64,000 nt of DNA from [Flexibacter] sp. ATCC 35103 (GTDB lineage: Bacteria; Bacteroidota; Bacteroidia; Flavobacteriales; Flavobacteriaceae): NCBI RefSeq assembly GCF_001975985.1, contig NZ_MTQF01000012.1:124001-188000 (forward strand), given 5' to 3'. Below the pieces are notes generated by a model. That model was not told the DNA's origin and did not search any database. It saw only the letters and a list, made by a program, of their open reading frames with translations. The position numbers were made by a program, and so were the translations under genes. This document shows positions 8,437 to 16,932 of this stretch, piece after piece (position 1 is the stretch's first letter; each line of letters opens with the position of its first letter).

Positions 8437-8723
8437 TTTTACTTTGCAACAACAGCATCTGAATACAGTAGTTTATACAATTGCACATATTTTAAGCGTA
8501 AAATGTTTTAAATACAGAATTATAAAATAAAAATTTCAATATCATTTTAGATTCAGAAAGCAAAGACAAACAATCTCAATCGTTTTGAGTAATCTCAATA
8601 TCAATAAATACGATTTAAAAGGGTTTGAATCCGAACATAATCTGTTATCTTTGTAGTCTGAAATCAGTTTAAATAAACACAATGCTTAAATCGATTTCTT
8701 TCAATAGAAAACAGTAGATTAAA
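8437..8723. other. Intergenic region upstream of mrp
   Basis: No coding frame of note. It is AT-rich and holds the promoter at 8625-8653. The remaining sequence shows no strong palindrome. Confidence 0.5.
8625..8653 (+). promoter_or_regulatory. Bacteroidota-type promoter for the mrp gene
   Basis: TTG at 8625-8627, an 18-bp spacer, then TATCTTTG at 8646-8653, matching the -33 TTG / -7 TAnnTTTG consensus of Bacteroidota primary sigma promoters. Transcription would start near 8660, giving a leader of about 65 bases. Confidence 0.65.
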
Positions 8724-9854
8724 ATGAAATTAGACAGAAAAGAAATTCTTAAAGCTCTAGAGACAATCACTATAGCGGGAGAAGGAAAAAATATGGTTGA
8801 GAGTGGTGCTGTTGCCAATGTAATTACTTTTGGTGATGAAGTAGTAGTCGATTTGCTTTTGCACACTCCGGCAATGCACATTAAAAAAAGAGCCGAAGAT
8901 GATATCAGAAAAACGATTCATGAACTGGTATCTCCTGAAGCAAAAGTTAAGGTAAACATTAAGGTTGAAGCAAAGGAAAACCCGAATGAAATAAAAGGGA
9001 AGGCGATTCCGGGAATCAAAAATATTATTGCCGTTGCCTCTGGTAAAGGTGGAGTTGGAAAATCAACTGTTACTGCAAATCTTGCCGTGACACTTGCAAA
9101 AATGGGTTTTAATGTTGGAGTTCTTGATGCAGATATCTACGGACCTTCGATGCCTATTATGTTTGATGTTGAAAACGAAAAACCAATTTCGATTACTGTT
9201 GACGGAAAATCAAAAATGAAGCCGGTTGAAAGTTATGACATCAAAATACTTTCTATAGGTTTCTTTACAGCTCCAAGTCAAGCTGTTATATGGAGAGGTC
9301 CAATGGCTGCAAAAGCATTAAACCAAATGATTTTTGATGCAGATTGGGGAGAATTAGATTTTATGCTAATCGATTTACCTCCGGGAACTGGAGATATTCA
9401 CCTTTCGATCATGCAATCATTACCAATTACCGGAGCTGTTGTAGTAAGTACTCCTCAGGCTGTAGCTCTTGCCGATGCCAAAAAAGGTGTTGCTATGTTT
9501 ATGCAGGACAACATTAATGTTCCAGTTTTGGGAATTATTGAAAATATGGCATACTTTACACCAGAAGAATTACCTGACAATAAATATTATATCTTTGGAC
9601 AAGAAGGGGCAAAAAACCTTGCTGAAGATTTAGATGTTCCATTTTTAGGAGAAGTTCCAATTGTACAGTCTATTCGTGAAGCGGGAGATTTTGGTCGTCC
9701 TGCAGCTTTGCAGACAGCATCAGTAATAGAAACCATTTTTGAGGAGATAACCAGAAATGTTGTGCAGGAAACTGTAAATAGAAATGAAAATTTACCTGCG
9801 ACAGAAGCCATTAAAATAACAACTATGGCAGGTTGTTCAGCAGTAAAAAAATAA
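8724..9854 (+). CDS. mrp: Mrp/NBP35-type iron-sulfur carrier ATPase
   Basis: 376-residue P-loop ATPase of the Mrp/ApbC family that carries and inserts iron-sulfur clusters. The N-terminal 85 residues form a MIP18/DUF59-like domain. Then come the deviant Walker A SGKGGVGKSTVTANLA (GKGGVGKST at 107-115), DADIYGPSMP and LIDLPPGTGD. The bridging CxxC that many Mrp proteins carry after the ENM motif is absent: the segment reads ENMAYFTPEELPDNKYYIFG. A lone cysteine sits in the C-terminal MAGCSAVKK tail. The nifU-like gene follows 115 bp downstream, supporting a role in cluster assembly. Cytosolic. Confidence 0.95.
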   Translation: MKLDRKEILKALETITIAGEGKNMVESGAVANVITFGDEVVVDLLLHTPAMHIKKRAEDDIRKTIHELVSPEAKVKVNIKVEAKENPNEIKGKAIPGIKNIIAVASGKGGVGKSTVTANLAVTLAKMGFNVGVLDADIYGPSMPIMFDVENEKPISITVDGKSKMKPVESYDIKILSIGFFTAPSQAVIWRGPMAAKALNQMIFDADWGELDFMLIDLPPGTGDIHLSIMQSLPITGAVVVSTPQAVALADAKKGVAMFMQDNINVPVLGIIENMAYFTPEELPDNKYYIFGQEGAKNLAEDLDVPFLGEVPIVQSIREAGDFGRPAALQTASVIETIFEEITRNVVQETVNRNENLPATEAIKITTMAGCSAVKK

Positions 9855-9857
9855 ATT

Positions 9858-9966
9858 AGATAATAAGACAATACTAATGAGATAATTAGAAAATTAGATA
9901 ATGAGATAATTTTACTTCAAAGTGAATTTTCTAATTTTCTAATTGACTAATTTTCTAATTGATAAA
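9858..9966. repeat. Low-complexity direct/inverted repeat spacer
   Basis: Tandem copies of TTTTCTAAT-like and ATTAGATAATGAGATA-like units between mrp and the NifU-like gene. The first half (AGAAAATTAGA...) is complementary to the second half (TTTTCTAATTTTCTAATTG), so the spacer can also fold. No coding content. Confidence 0.55.
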
Positions 9967-9969
9967 ATT

Positions 9970-10209
9970 ATGACAACAGAAGAATTAACAAACAACGTAT
10001 TATTGGCTCTGGATGAAATCAGACCTTTTTTAAATTCTGACGGAGGAGACATTACACTAATTTCTATAGACGATGACAAACATGTTAAAGTACGTCTTGA
10101 AGGAGCTTGTATTAGCTGTAGCGTAAATCAAATGACCTTAAAAGCAGGCGTTGAAACAACAATAAAAAAATACGCTCCGCAAATTGAAACTGTGGTAAAT
10201 ATAATGTAA
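9970..10209 (+). CDS. NifU-like iron-sulfur scaffold protein
   Basis: 79-residue NifU C-terminal-domain (Nfu) protein. The motif EGACISCSVNQMTLKAGVE holds the CxxC pair at residues 47 and 50 that binds a bridging iron-sulfur cluster in dimers. An upstream in-frame TTG lies inside the repeat spacer; the ATG at 9970 is the sensible start and gives a standard stand-alone Nfu length. It follows mrp on the same strand and probably hands clusters to target proteins together with it. A hairpin terminator follows at 10213-10235. Confidence 0.95.
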   Translation: MTTEELTNNVLLALDEIRPFLNSDGGDITLISIDDDKHVKVRLEGACISCSVNQMTLKAGVETTIKKYAPQIETVVNIM

Positions 10210-10212
10210 CAT

Positions 10213-10236
10213 AAAGGAGATTTTTTCTCCTTTTTA
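10213..10236 (+). terminator. Rho-independent terminator after the NifU-like gene
   Basis: AAAGGAGA (10213-10220) pairs with TCTCCTTT (10226-10233) across a five-T loop, followed by TT. It lies directly after the stop codon. Confidence 0.75.
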
Positions 10237-10274
10237 CATTTAATCAATTAACAAGAATAATAGTTCTTTGGGTG

Positions 10275-10304
10275 GTTTGTTTTTTGAATGTGCAAAAAAC
10301 AAAC
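10275..10304. other. Perfect 12-bp hairpin without T tail
   Basis: GTTTGTTTTTTG (10275-10286) and its perfect complement (10293-10304) enclose a six-base loop. There is no run of T on either side, so it is not an ordinary terminator. It lies in the 215-bp gap before the secreted-protein gene. Confidence 0.45.
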
Positions 10305-10423
10305 TAGAAAAATGTCGCTTATTGCGGATTTCACAAAAAACAACGTAAAGATTTAAGAGTTTCAGGCAAGGTATTGTTACATATTTAACTTAAATTTGTC
10401 ACAAAACTCCTAAATATCAAATT

Positions 10424-10906
10424 ATGAAGAATTATTACGCTCTGTTTTTATTATTATTTTTTGTTTCTGCAAATTATGCACAGCAAACTACACAAACTCT
10501 AATTGTTGATAAAGCATGGCTAAATGAAGCCGAAGAGTGGTCAGATTTTCAATACGCAGGTCAGATTGTATTTTCGACAAATGCAAATGAACAAGAAGGC
10601 AGTTTAAGAATTGGTAATTATGATTTCTTATACGATTTCTGTGATGGAAAAGCTAAATTTGCAAACAAGGCAACTTATAGCTCTGCGCAATTCACCAATC
10701 CAAGAAAAGTATCTGTAACAACAGACAAACAAGGAGTAACGAATTCAACTTACGAAGGTACTCTAATCTTTCAGTCAGATAAAGATTATTATTCCGTAAT
10801 TGCTTTAGTTACCATATTGGAGAAAAACGGGAATACTCTTGGTTTAAAAATGCGCCTTAAAGAAGGCAACAAAAAAGAATACGCATTTAGTATTAAAAAT
10901 AGCTAA
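10424..10906 (+). CDS. Secreted protein of unknown function
   Basis: 160-residue protein with a clear signal peptide (MKNYYALFLLLFFVSANYAQ, cleavage expected near residue 19-20). The mature part is predicted to be beta-rich, with alternating polar/hydrophobic strands and no cysteine pair or catalytic motif I can name. It contains a single DFCDGKAKF segment. It sits between the NifU-like scaffold and a ferredoxin gene on the same strand, with a TAAATTTG element at 10391-10398 as a possible -7 box. It may be a periplasmic or outer-membrane accessory protein; the neighbourhood does not settle its role. Confidence 0.75.
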   Translation: MKNYYALFLLLFFVSANYAQQTTQTLIVDKAWLNEAEEWSDFQYAGQIVFSTNANEQEGSLRIGNYDFLYDFCDGKAKFANKATYSSAQFTNPRKVSVTTDKQGVTNSTYEGTLIFQSDKDYYSVIALVTILEKNGNTLGLKMRLKEGNKKEYAFSIKNS

Positions 10907-10965
10907 CATAAGTAAGGATTTTTTCACGTTATAAAATCCTAACCAGTAAAATTCCAAAAATTAAA

Positions 10966-11283
10966 ATGGATGTATTAATAAAGATTAAAGATCGAGAAGG
11001 AGTTATACACGAGTTACAAGCTCCAACTGATATGGCAATGAATATAATGGAGTTGTGCAAAGCATACGAACTTCCTGTTGAAGGAACCTGTGGCGGAATG
11101 GCCATGTGTGCTTCCTGCCAGTGTTATGTTCTTAATGATGTTGCATTACCGGAAATGGGAGATGAGGAAGAAGCCATGCTGTCGGAAGCATTTTATGTTA
11201 AATCAAATAGCCGTTTAGGCTGCCAGATTCCAATTACTACCGAGTTAGAAGGATTAGAGTTAGAATTAGCACCTGAATATTAA
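10966..11283 (+). CDS. Adrenodoxin-type 2Fe-2S ferredoxin
   Basis: 105-residue ferredoxin. The four cluster ligands follow the adrenodoxin spacing: Cys42, Cys48 and Cys51 in GTCGGMAMCASCQC, and Cys86 in LGCQI. An extra Cys at 53 is not a ligand in relatives. The acidic tail and the EMGDEEEAMLSEAF stretch are typical of the electron-donor face used with oxygenases or in Isc-type cluster assembly. Its place after mrp and the NifU-like gene is compatible with a cluster-assembly electron donor, but it has its own spacing of 60 bp and follows an unrelated secreted protein. A symmetric terminator follows. Confidence 0.95.
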   Translation: MDVLIKIKDREGVIHELQAPTDMAMNIMELCKAYELPVEGTCGGMAMCASCQCYVLNDVALPEMGDEEEAMLSEAFYVKSNSRLGCQIPITTELEGLELELAPEY

Positions 11284-11290
11284 ATAATAA

Positions 11291-11322
11291 AAAAAGCGAG
11301 AAATTAAATTCTCGCTTTTTTT
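11291..11322. terminator. Bidirectional terminator
   Basis: AAAAAGCGAGAA pairs perfectly with TTCTCGCTTTTT around a short AT loop. It serves the ferredoxin gene and the convergent gene at 11334-12011. Confidence 0.85.
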
Positions 11323-11333
11323 ATGACAACTTT

Positions 11334-12011
11334 TTAATAATACTTTTTTATTAAATCTTCTAAATCAAATTCTTTTAGCAGCTTATCAAGATACTTTCCC
11401 CTGCTGCTTAATTCTCTTTGATAGGGTGCAAAATTGCTGGTAGATTTATTGAATTCATCGTTTAATTCCTGTAATTTATTTTTATCATCACTATTCAAAG
11501 AAGATTTATTTTCGATGAAATTAAGAATCCTTTTTATTGCAATTTCTTTTTCTATAATATCATTCTCATTATTGTTTAAAGTGCATATTCCGTACACTCC
11601 TTTACAAAAGTAAGTCCACTCTTCTTCCAGCGCACTATCTATTTTTTGAGTTTCTACTATATTATTCTCATCGAACACATTTCCATAAGCAAATGTCTTT
11701 TGAGTATGATTTTTTAAATTAGACAGTAAATTTTCCTTGAATTGCTTTTTAAAGTCTTCCGGAGTTTTATACTCAGAATGTTCTCTTATAAGTTCTAAAA
11801 TAACCGGATGAAAATATTTCTTTGTAAAAACAATTTTGTGACTATCATCTAGTGAAGAAGTAATAATAGTTTCTGAATTCACAATATAAGAAGGCTCAGG
11901 AACGAGTTTACTTTCAATCAATTCATTTAGCTTCTCTAAAGAAATATTTGCTATTTTAATTACGTCCTGAATCTCTATATAATTATCTTCAATATATTTT
12001 AAGTTTTCCAT
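11334..12011 (-). CDS. Uncharacterised cytosolic protein (DUF6058-like)
   Basis: 225-residue, charged, helix-rich protein with no signal peptide or membrane helix. The N-terminus (YIEIQDVIKIANISLEKLNELIESKLVPEPSYIV) resembles a MerR-like or coiled helix pair that selects residues around a PEPSY motif. A more conserved-looking core is EEEWTYFCKGVYGICTLN. I recall this W-x-x-F-x-x-G-x-Y-G-I-C-T pattern from the DUF6058 family, sometimes described as natural-product-associated in Bacteroidota; that is from memory and uncertain. The gene is followed upstream (12097-12600) by a SMI1/KNR4-like gene on the same strand, 85 bp apart, so they may be cotranscribed. Confidence 0.7.
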   Translation of the reverse strand: MENLKYIEDNYIEIQDVIKIANISLEKLNELIESKLVPEPSYIVNSETIITSSLDDSHKIVFTKKYFHPVILELIREHSEYKTPEDFKKQFKENLLSNLKNHTQKTFAYGNVFDENNIVETQKIDSALEEEWTYFCKGVYGICTLNNNENDIIEKEIAIKRILNFIENKSSLNSDDKNKLQELNDEFNKSTSNFAPYQRELSSRGKYLDKLLKEFDLEDLIKKYY

Positions 12012-12096
12012 TTTATTTTTTTTGATTTAACGACCCTATTTTAAAACCAAATTCAAAAGAGCTTTTAGTTATTCTATGATTAGGAATTATTTAATT

Positions 12097-12600
12097 TTAA
12101 TTGCCTAAATCACCCGGATCAAAAGGCTCAAACTCTCTTTCAGAAAATGCTTCGGTCAGTATTCCTGATGCGCACAACCAAGTTATAGTTTCTTCAAGGT
12201 TCTTTCCTGTTTTATAAATCATTTCGCTATGTCTTGGTAAAATATAATACTCGCCTTTATAAAGAATGATTTCATCTCCGTCGTACGTGTCTCCAATTCT
12301 AATTGAATTCAGCACCTCATCTTTAGATAAAACATCTTTACCTTCATCCCAAAACCAATATTCAGTTATACGATTTTTCCATTCTTCTAAAGTAAGAATT
12401 ATGGTTTCCGGAAGATAGATCCGCACGTAAGTTCCGCCCAGAATTCCGCTTCCGTAGTTTAAAACATACTCTTTATAATCTTCATCAAAAGTAATATTCA
12501 AGGTTTTCTCACAAGCCAGGATATCTTCATTTTCAGCAAGAAACAAGTCTGTTTTATTAGTCTTGTAATTTGGAATTATTTTATAGTTATCAAAGTTCAT
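12097..12600 (-). CDS. SMI1/KNR4 (SUKH) family protein
   Basis: 167-residue cytosolic protein of the SUKH superfamily. Features are the early acidic helix LAENEDILACEKTLNITFDEDYKEYVLNYGSG (described here only as the segment at about residues 20-50), the GILGGTYVRIYLPE strand pair and the WFWDEG and GDTYDGDEIILYKGEYYILPRH strands. In many bacteria these proteins are immunity factors against polymorphic toxins, though stand-alone housekeeping members exist. The ATG at 12600 was chosen because the 14-residue upstream extension begins in a hydrophobic, atypical stretch. No toxin gene is seen nearby; it could be an orphan immunity gene. Confidence 0.8.
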   Translation of the reverse strand: MNFDNYKIIPNYKTNKTDLFLAENEDILACEKTLNITFDEDYKEYVLNYGSGILGGTYVRIYLPETIILTLEEWKNRITEYWFWDEGKDVLSKDEVLNSIRIGDTYDGDEIILYKGEYYILPRHSEMIYKTGKNLEETITWLCASGILTEAFSEREFEPFDPGDLGN

Positions 12601-12650
12601 AAATCTAATTTTAATGGCTAAGTTACCAATTAATAAAAACATTTGCTTAC

Positions 12651-12689
12651 AAAAAAACCGTAATCACATTGCTGCAATTACGGTTTTTT
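12651..12689. terminator. Bidirectional terminator
   Basis: AAAAAACCGTAAT (from 12652) pairs with ATTACGGTTTTTT (12677-12689) around a 12-base loop. It separates asd from the SMI1-like gene; as asd reads on the minus strand, the hairpin terminates asd. Confidence 0.85.
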
Positions 12690-12717
12690 CTCTATAACAA
12701 TTTTCTCTAATCTCTGA

Positions 12718-13707
12718 TTATACCAAACCTGCCTGAATTAAATATTCAGCGATTTGAATGGTGTTTGTTGCCGCTCCTTTTCTTAAGTTATCAGCAACGA
12801 TCCACATGTTTAAGGTGTTTGGCTGGCTTTCGTCACGACGAATCCTACCTACAAAAACATCATTTTTACCCTCGGCATATAATGGCATCGGATATGTAAA
12901 TGTGTCTAAATTATCCTGGACCACTACTCCATCTGTATGATGTAAAATTTCACGAACTTCGTTTACATCAAAATCATTTGTAAACTCAACATTTACTGCT
13001 TCACTATGTCCGCCTACAACAGGCACACGAACTGCAGTTGCCGTAACTCTGATCGTGTTATCACCAAGAATTTTTTGAGTCTCACGAACTAATTTCATTT
13101 CTTCTTTAGTGTATCCGTTTTCTTCAAAGCTATCGCAATGTGGAATCGCATTTCTATGAATTGGATATTTATAAGCCATTTCTCCCTGAATTCCAGCGTA
13201 CTCGTTTTCTAATTGTCTTACCGCTTTTACACCAGTTCCGGTGATCGATTGATAAGTAGAAACAATAATTCTTTTGATGTTGTATTTTCTATGCAAAGGA
13301 GCCAAAGTCAAAACCATTTGAATAGTTGAGCAGTTTGGGTTTGCAATAATTTTATCTTCTTTTGTTAAAGTATCAGCATTGATTTCCGGAACGATTAATT
13401 TTTTTGTCGGATCCATTCTCCATGCCGAAGAATTATCAATAACTGTTGTTCCTGCAGCTGCAAATTTTGGTGCCCACTCTAATGAAGTATCTCCTCCCGC
13501 CGAAAAAACAGCAATATCAGCTTTTAAATCAACAGCAGTTTGTAATCCTACAACTTTATATTTTTGACCTTTATATTCAATTTCTTTACCTATTGATTTT
13601 TCAGAAGCAACAGGAATTAACTCTGTAACAGGAAAATTTCTTTCTGCTAAAACTTTAAGCATTATCTCGCCAACCATACCAGTGGCACCTACAACGGCTA
13701 TTCTCAT
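12718..13707 (-). CDS. asd: Aspartate-semialdehyde dehydrogenase
   Basis: 329-residue NADP-dependent enzyme that converts beta-aspartyl phosphate to aspartate semialdehyde, the branch point to lysine/diaminopimelate, threonine and methionine. The N-terminal nucleotide-binding loop is VVGATGMVG (5-13). The active-site cysteine is Cys126 in IIANPNCSTIQ, and later substrate-binding motifs VPVVGGHSEAV and GRIRRDESQPNTLNMWIVADNLRKGAATN are intact. Length is normal. It is a single-gene unit with its own promoter at 13746-13775 and terminator at 12651-12689. Confidence 0.98.
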   Translation of the reverse strand: MRIAVVGATGMVGEIMLKVLAERNFPVTELIPVASEKSIGKEIEYKGQKYKVVGLQTAVDLKADIAVFSAGGDTSLEWAPKFAAAGTTVIDNSSAWRMDPTKKLIVPEINADTLTKEDKIIANPNCSTIQMVLTLAPLHRKYNIKRIIVSTYQSITGTGVKAVRQLENEYAGIQGEMAYKYPIHRNAIPHCDSFEENGYTKEEMKLVRETQKILGDNTIRVTATAVRVPVVGGHSEAVNVEFTNDFDVNEVREILHHTDGVVVQDNLDTFTYPMPLYAEGKNDVFVGRIRRDESQPNTLNMWIVADNLRKGAATNTIQIAEYLIQAGLV

Positions 13708-13745
13708 TTTTATATCTTTAGTATGAATTAATCTAATTTACTCTG

Positions 13746-13775
13746 CAAAAGTAGCTATAATAAAAAACAAAACAA
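13746..13775 (-). promoter_or_regulatory. Bacteroidota-type promoter for asd
   Basis: On the minus strand, TTG (13775-13773), a 19-bp spacer and TACTTTTG (13753-13746) match the -33/-7 consensus. The expected start of transcription lies about 30 bp before the asd ATG. Confidence 0.65.
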
Positions 13776-13820
13776 GGCGCTTCACAAAAAATAACAAAAT
13801 GTTACAAATTAAACAAAAAT

Positions 13821-13849
13821 AAAAAAACCGCCTCAATCAAGAAGCGGTT
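13821..13849 (-). terminator. Terminator of mscL
   Basis: AACCGC/GCGGTT stem (13826-13831 with 13844-13849), followed on the minus strand by a run of T. It lies just after mscL in the direction of transcription. Confidence 0.75.
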
Positions 13850-13879
13850 AAGTTAGACTTAGTGTAGCGGTATATTGTG

Positions 13880-14263
13880 TTATTGTTTATTTTTTAAAAG
13901 ATCTCTAATTTGTATCAAAAGTTCTTCTTGTGTTGGTCCTGCTGGTGCTGCCGGTGGCGGAACTTCTTTCTTTTTAAGATTGTTTATTCCTTTAATAATT
14001 AAAAACAATACAAAAGCAACAATTATAAAGTTAATTACTGCCGATATAAACAAACCGTACTTGACTCCGCCAAAAGCCGTAAGCTCTTCTATCGTAGACA
14101 AATGCGCCGCATCTAATGCCGGCTTTAATATTAATGGTGTAATTACATTTTCAATTAACGAGCTCACAATTTTACCAAAAGCAGCCCCAATTATAACCCC
14201 GACAGCCAAATCGACTACGTTGCCTTTCATTGCAAATTCCTTAAATTCTGAAAATATCCCCAT
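13880..14263 (-). CDS. mscL: Large-conductance mechanosensitive channel
   Basis: 127-residue MscL, the homopentameric inner-membrane valve that opens under osmotic downshock. The N-terminal amphipathic helix MGIFSEFKEFAMKGNVVDLA leads into the gate helix VGVIIGAAFGKIVSSL. A periplasmic loop, the second helix (LFISAVINFIIVAFVLFLIIKGIN) and a cytosolic tail KKKEVPPPAAPAGPTQEELL complete the usual order. The complementary strand also has a long open frame, which is a shadow of this gene. Single-gene unit with its own terminator. Confidence 0.98.
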   Translation of the reverse strand: MGIFSEFKEFAMKGNVVDLAVGVIIGAAFGKIVSSLIENVITPLILKPALDAAHLSTIEELTAFGGVKYGLFISAVINFIIVAFVLFLIIKGINNLKKKEVPPPAAPAGPTQEELLIQIRDLLKNKQ

Positions 14264-14329
14264 AATTGTTTATTTTAGTTTATAATAATTGATATCGAAA
14301 ATACGCAATTTTCTGCAAAGTTTCAAAAT

Positions 14330-16801
14330 CTATCTGAAAAATACCCGTTTTACACGTTGCGAAATACTGGTCATTATTTCATACGGAATTGTTTTTAACG
14401 CTGCTGCCATTTCTATAACAGTTGGGCTTTCTCCAAAAATAATAACCGAATCTCCTTCTTTGCAATCAATATGACTTACATCAACCATTAACATATCCAT
14501 ACAAACACTTCCTAAAATGTTTGCTTTCTGGTTTTTAATAGTTACAAAACCAACCTGATTCCCCCATAATCTCGAAATTCCGTCAGCATAACCTATTGGT
14601 ATTGTAGCAATTTTAGTTTCCCGATCTGCCATAAAGCGACGTCCGTATCCCACGCTGTCTCCGGCAGGAATAATACGAACCTGAGAAATAATCGATTTAA
14701 GAGTTCCCACATTCTCCAGATATTTTTGTTCAGCCGGATCATTCGAAACTCCGTATAAACCAATTCCTAAACGCACCATATTATATTGGGCATCTGGGAA
14801 ATTGCTAATTCCGGAAGTATTTAAGATATGACGAATTGGGTTTATATTTAATTCTGATATTAATTTAGACGACAGTTTATCAAATAAATTGATCTGCGAA
14901 ATCACAAAATCGTAATGCTGCAGTTCGTCACTTGTTGCCAAATGCGACAAAACACTTTTTATTTTTACTGTTGAATTTCCTTTTAAGGTCTGAATCAATT
15001 CGTCAAGGGTATTTTCTTCAAAACCTAAACGATGCATTCCTGTATCTAATTTTATATGAATGGGGAAATCTTTTAAATTCTTTTCGCGTGCAATTTTCAG
15101 GAAAGCTTTTAATCCTTTTATACTGTAAATTTCAGGCTCTAAATTGTATTGGATAATCGAAGGAAAACTGGTCGATTCAGGATTCAAAACCATAATGGGC
15201 AATTTTATGCCGCCATTTTTAAGCGAGATTCCTTCATCGGCAAAAGCCACTCCTAAATAATCTACTTTATGATGCTCTAATAATTTTGCAATTTCCAAAC
15301 CTCCGTTTCCATAACCAAATGCTTTCACCATAACCATCAATTTAACGTTATGAGCTAATTTTGATTTGTAATAATTCAGGTTATGGCTAATCGAATTCAG
15401 GTTAATTTCAAGAATCGTTTCATGCGTTTTTTCTTCGAGTAAAGAAACAATTTCTTCAAACTGAAATGACCTTGCCCCTTTTATTAAAATAGTTTCATTT
15501 TCGAAATTCAAACTTTCTATCTGTGCAATGAATTCAGCTGTATTTTGAAACGCAATACAATTCGAAAATTTAGCTGCAAAAGAAGAAATCGTTGCACCAA
15601 TCACTATTACGCGATTTATTTTATTATCAGATATTAATTGTGCGACTTTAGAATATAACTCTTCGTTTGAGAATCCGCTTTGAAAAATATCCGAAAGGAT
15701 AATCGTTTTTGAAGCGTTCTTTTTTTGCTGGCTTTCCAGAAAATCCAAAGCAATTTTTAGCGATTGAAAATCTGAGCTGTAACTATCATCAATAATACTG
15801 CAGTTGTTGATTCCGTTTTTCACCTCTAAACGCATTTGTACCGGATATAGGTTTTGAACACGGTTTTGAATGGTTTCAGAATCGTATTTAAAATAAAGCA
15901 AAACCAACAAACACGAAATAGCATTTTCTATTGATGCTGAATCACTAAACGGAATTTCTAAATTAAAAACCTCGTCTTTATATTGGTATTTAATACTTGT
16001 TGAATCACTTTTATTTTCTTTTTTCAGAATAAAAACATCCGCAGATTCATCTGAAAAACTCCATGAAAAAAGGTTTCTTTCGTTTAATGAATATTGAGCC
16101 GAAAATGAAGTAAGACATTCTTCTACGAGTGGATTTTTTTGATAAATTATAACTGCAGACTCTTTAAATAATAATAATTTCTCGTTTATTTTTTGTTGCA
16201 GGTTTTCAAAACCTTCATCATGCGCAGAACCTATATTGGTTAAAACCCCAATTGTAGGCTTTACAATTTTCTCGAGCTTTATCATTTCGTTAACCGTCGA
16301 AATTCCGGCTTCGAAAATCCCTAAATTATGTTTCTCATTAATCGCAATCACAGACAATGGAACGCCAACTTGTGAGTTATAACTTTTTGGGCTTCGGATA
16401 ATATTATAATCCGGGCTCAGCAAGAAATTAAGCCATTCTTTTACGATCGTTTTACCGTTACTTCCCGTCAATCCGATAATAGGAAAATGGAAAAGATTAC
16501 GATAATAAGCCGCAAATTCCTGCAAGGCTTTGAGTGTATTTTCAACTATCAAAAAATTGGCTTTTCCGGCGCAATTTTCAGGAATGTATTGCACGACAAA
16601 ATTCTGAACGCCTTTCTCGATCAGTTCTACTATATACAAATGAGCATCATTATTAACACCTGACAAGGCAATAAACAAAGTTTCAGGACCGTTTTGTAAC
16701 GAACGGCTGTCGATTGAAATATGATCAACAAAAATATCAGCGTCTGAGCCTGTCCATTGGGCATTAAGAACCGGGATAAGGCTTTTTAAGTTTATGCTCA
16801 T
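14330..16801 (-). CDS. Bifunctional MurF ligase / alanine racemase
   Basis: 823-residue fusion. Residues 1 to about 455 are MurF, the UDP-N-acetylmuramoyl-tripeptide:D-Ala-D-Ala ligase, with ATP loop LTGSNGKT at 111-118 and the domains that follow (HDEGFENLQQKINEK, then the C-terminal ligase domain). From about residue 460 it is a fold-type III PLP alanine racemase; the PLP lysine is K493 in MVMVKAFGYGNGG, and the C-terminal beta domain has SVGYGRRFMADRETKIATIPIGYADG. The fusion couples D-alanine production to its use in peptidoglycan precursors and is normal in Bacteroidota. Cytosolic. A TAAATTTG element at 16826-16819 (minus) may be its -7 box. Confidence 0.97.
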   Translation of the reverse strand: MSINLKSLIPVLNAQWTGSDADIFVDHISIDSRSLQNGPETLFIALSGVNNDAHLYIVELIEKGVQNFVVQYIPENCAGKANFLIVENTLKALQEFAAYYRNLFHFPIIGLTGSNGKTIVKEWLNFLLSPDYNIIRSPKSYNSQVGVPLSVIAINEKHNLGIFEAGISTVNEMIKLEKIVKPTIGVLTNIGSAHDEGFENLQQKINEKLLLFKESAVIIYQKNPLVEECLTSFSAQYSLNERNLFSWSFSDESADVFILKKENKSDSTSIKYQYKDEVFNLEIPFSDSASIENAISCLLVLLYFKYDSETIQNRVQNLYPVQMRLEVKNGINNCSIIDDSYSSDFQSLKIALDFLESQQKKNASKTIILSDIFQSGFSNEELYSKVAQLISDNKINRVIVIGATISSFAAKFSNCIAFQNTAEFIAQIESLNFENETILIKGARSFQFEEIVSLLEEKTHETILEINLNSISHNLNYYKSKLAHNVKLMVMVKAFGYGNGGLEIAKLLEHHKVDYLGVAFADEGISLKNGGIKLPIMVLNPESTSFPSIIQYNLEPEIYSIKGLKAFLKIAREKNLKDFPIHIKLDTGMHRLGFEENTLDELIQTLKGNSTVKIKSVLSHLATSDELQHYDFVISQINLFDKLSSKLISELNINPIRHILNTSGISNFPDAQYNMVRLGIGLYGVSNDPAEQKYLENVGTLKSIISQVRIIPAGDSVGYGRRFMADRETKIATIPIGYADGISRLWGNQVGFVTIKNQKANILGSVCMDMLMVDVSHIDCKEGDSVIIFGESPTVIEMAAALKTIPYEIMTSISQRVKRVFFR

Positions 16802-16932
16802 TTAGAAATTCTTTTTGTCAAATTTAAAACATTAATGATAGAAAAGAGTTGTGATTTTCTTAAAAAATATATCGATTGCCAAACCGTATTCATATTTGTT
16901 TATATTTGTTGAACACCACTAAATACAACGTT

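Noticed and set aside
13875..14285. Plus-strand open frame opposite mscL
   Set aside because: It is the antisense of a fully conserved MscL and has no family features; its protein is an artefact of the opposite frame.
16876..16932. TTG start at 16876 for the PAP2-like membrane protein
   Set aside because: A probable -7 box lies at 16901-16908, inside that extension, so translation from 16876 would need another promoter.
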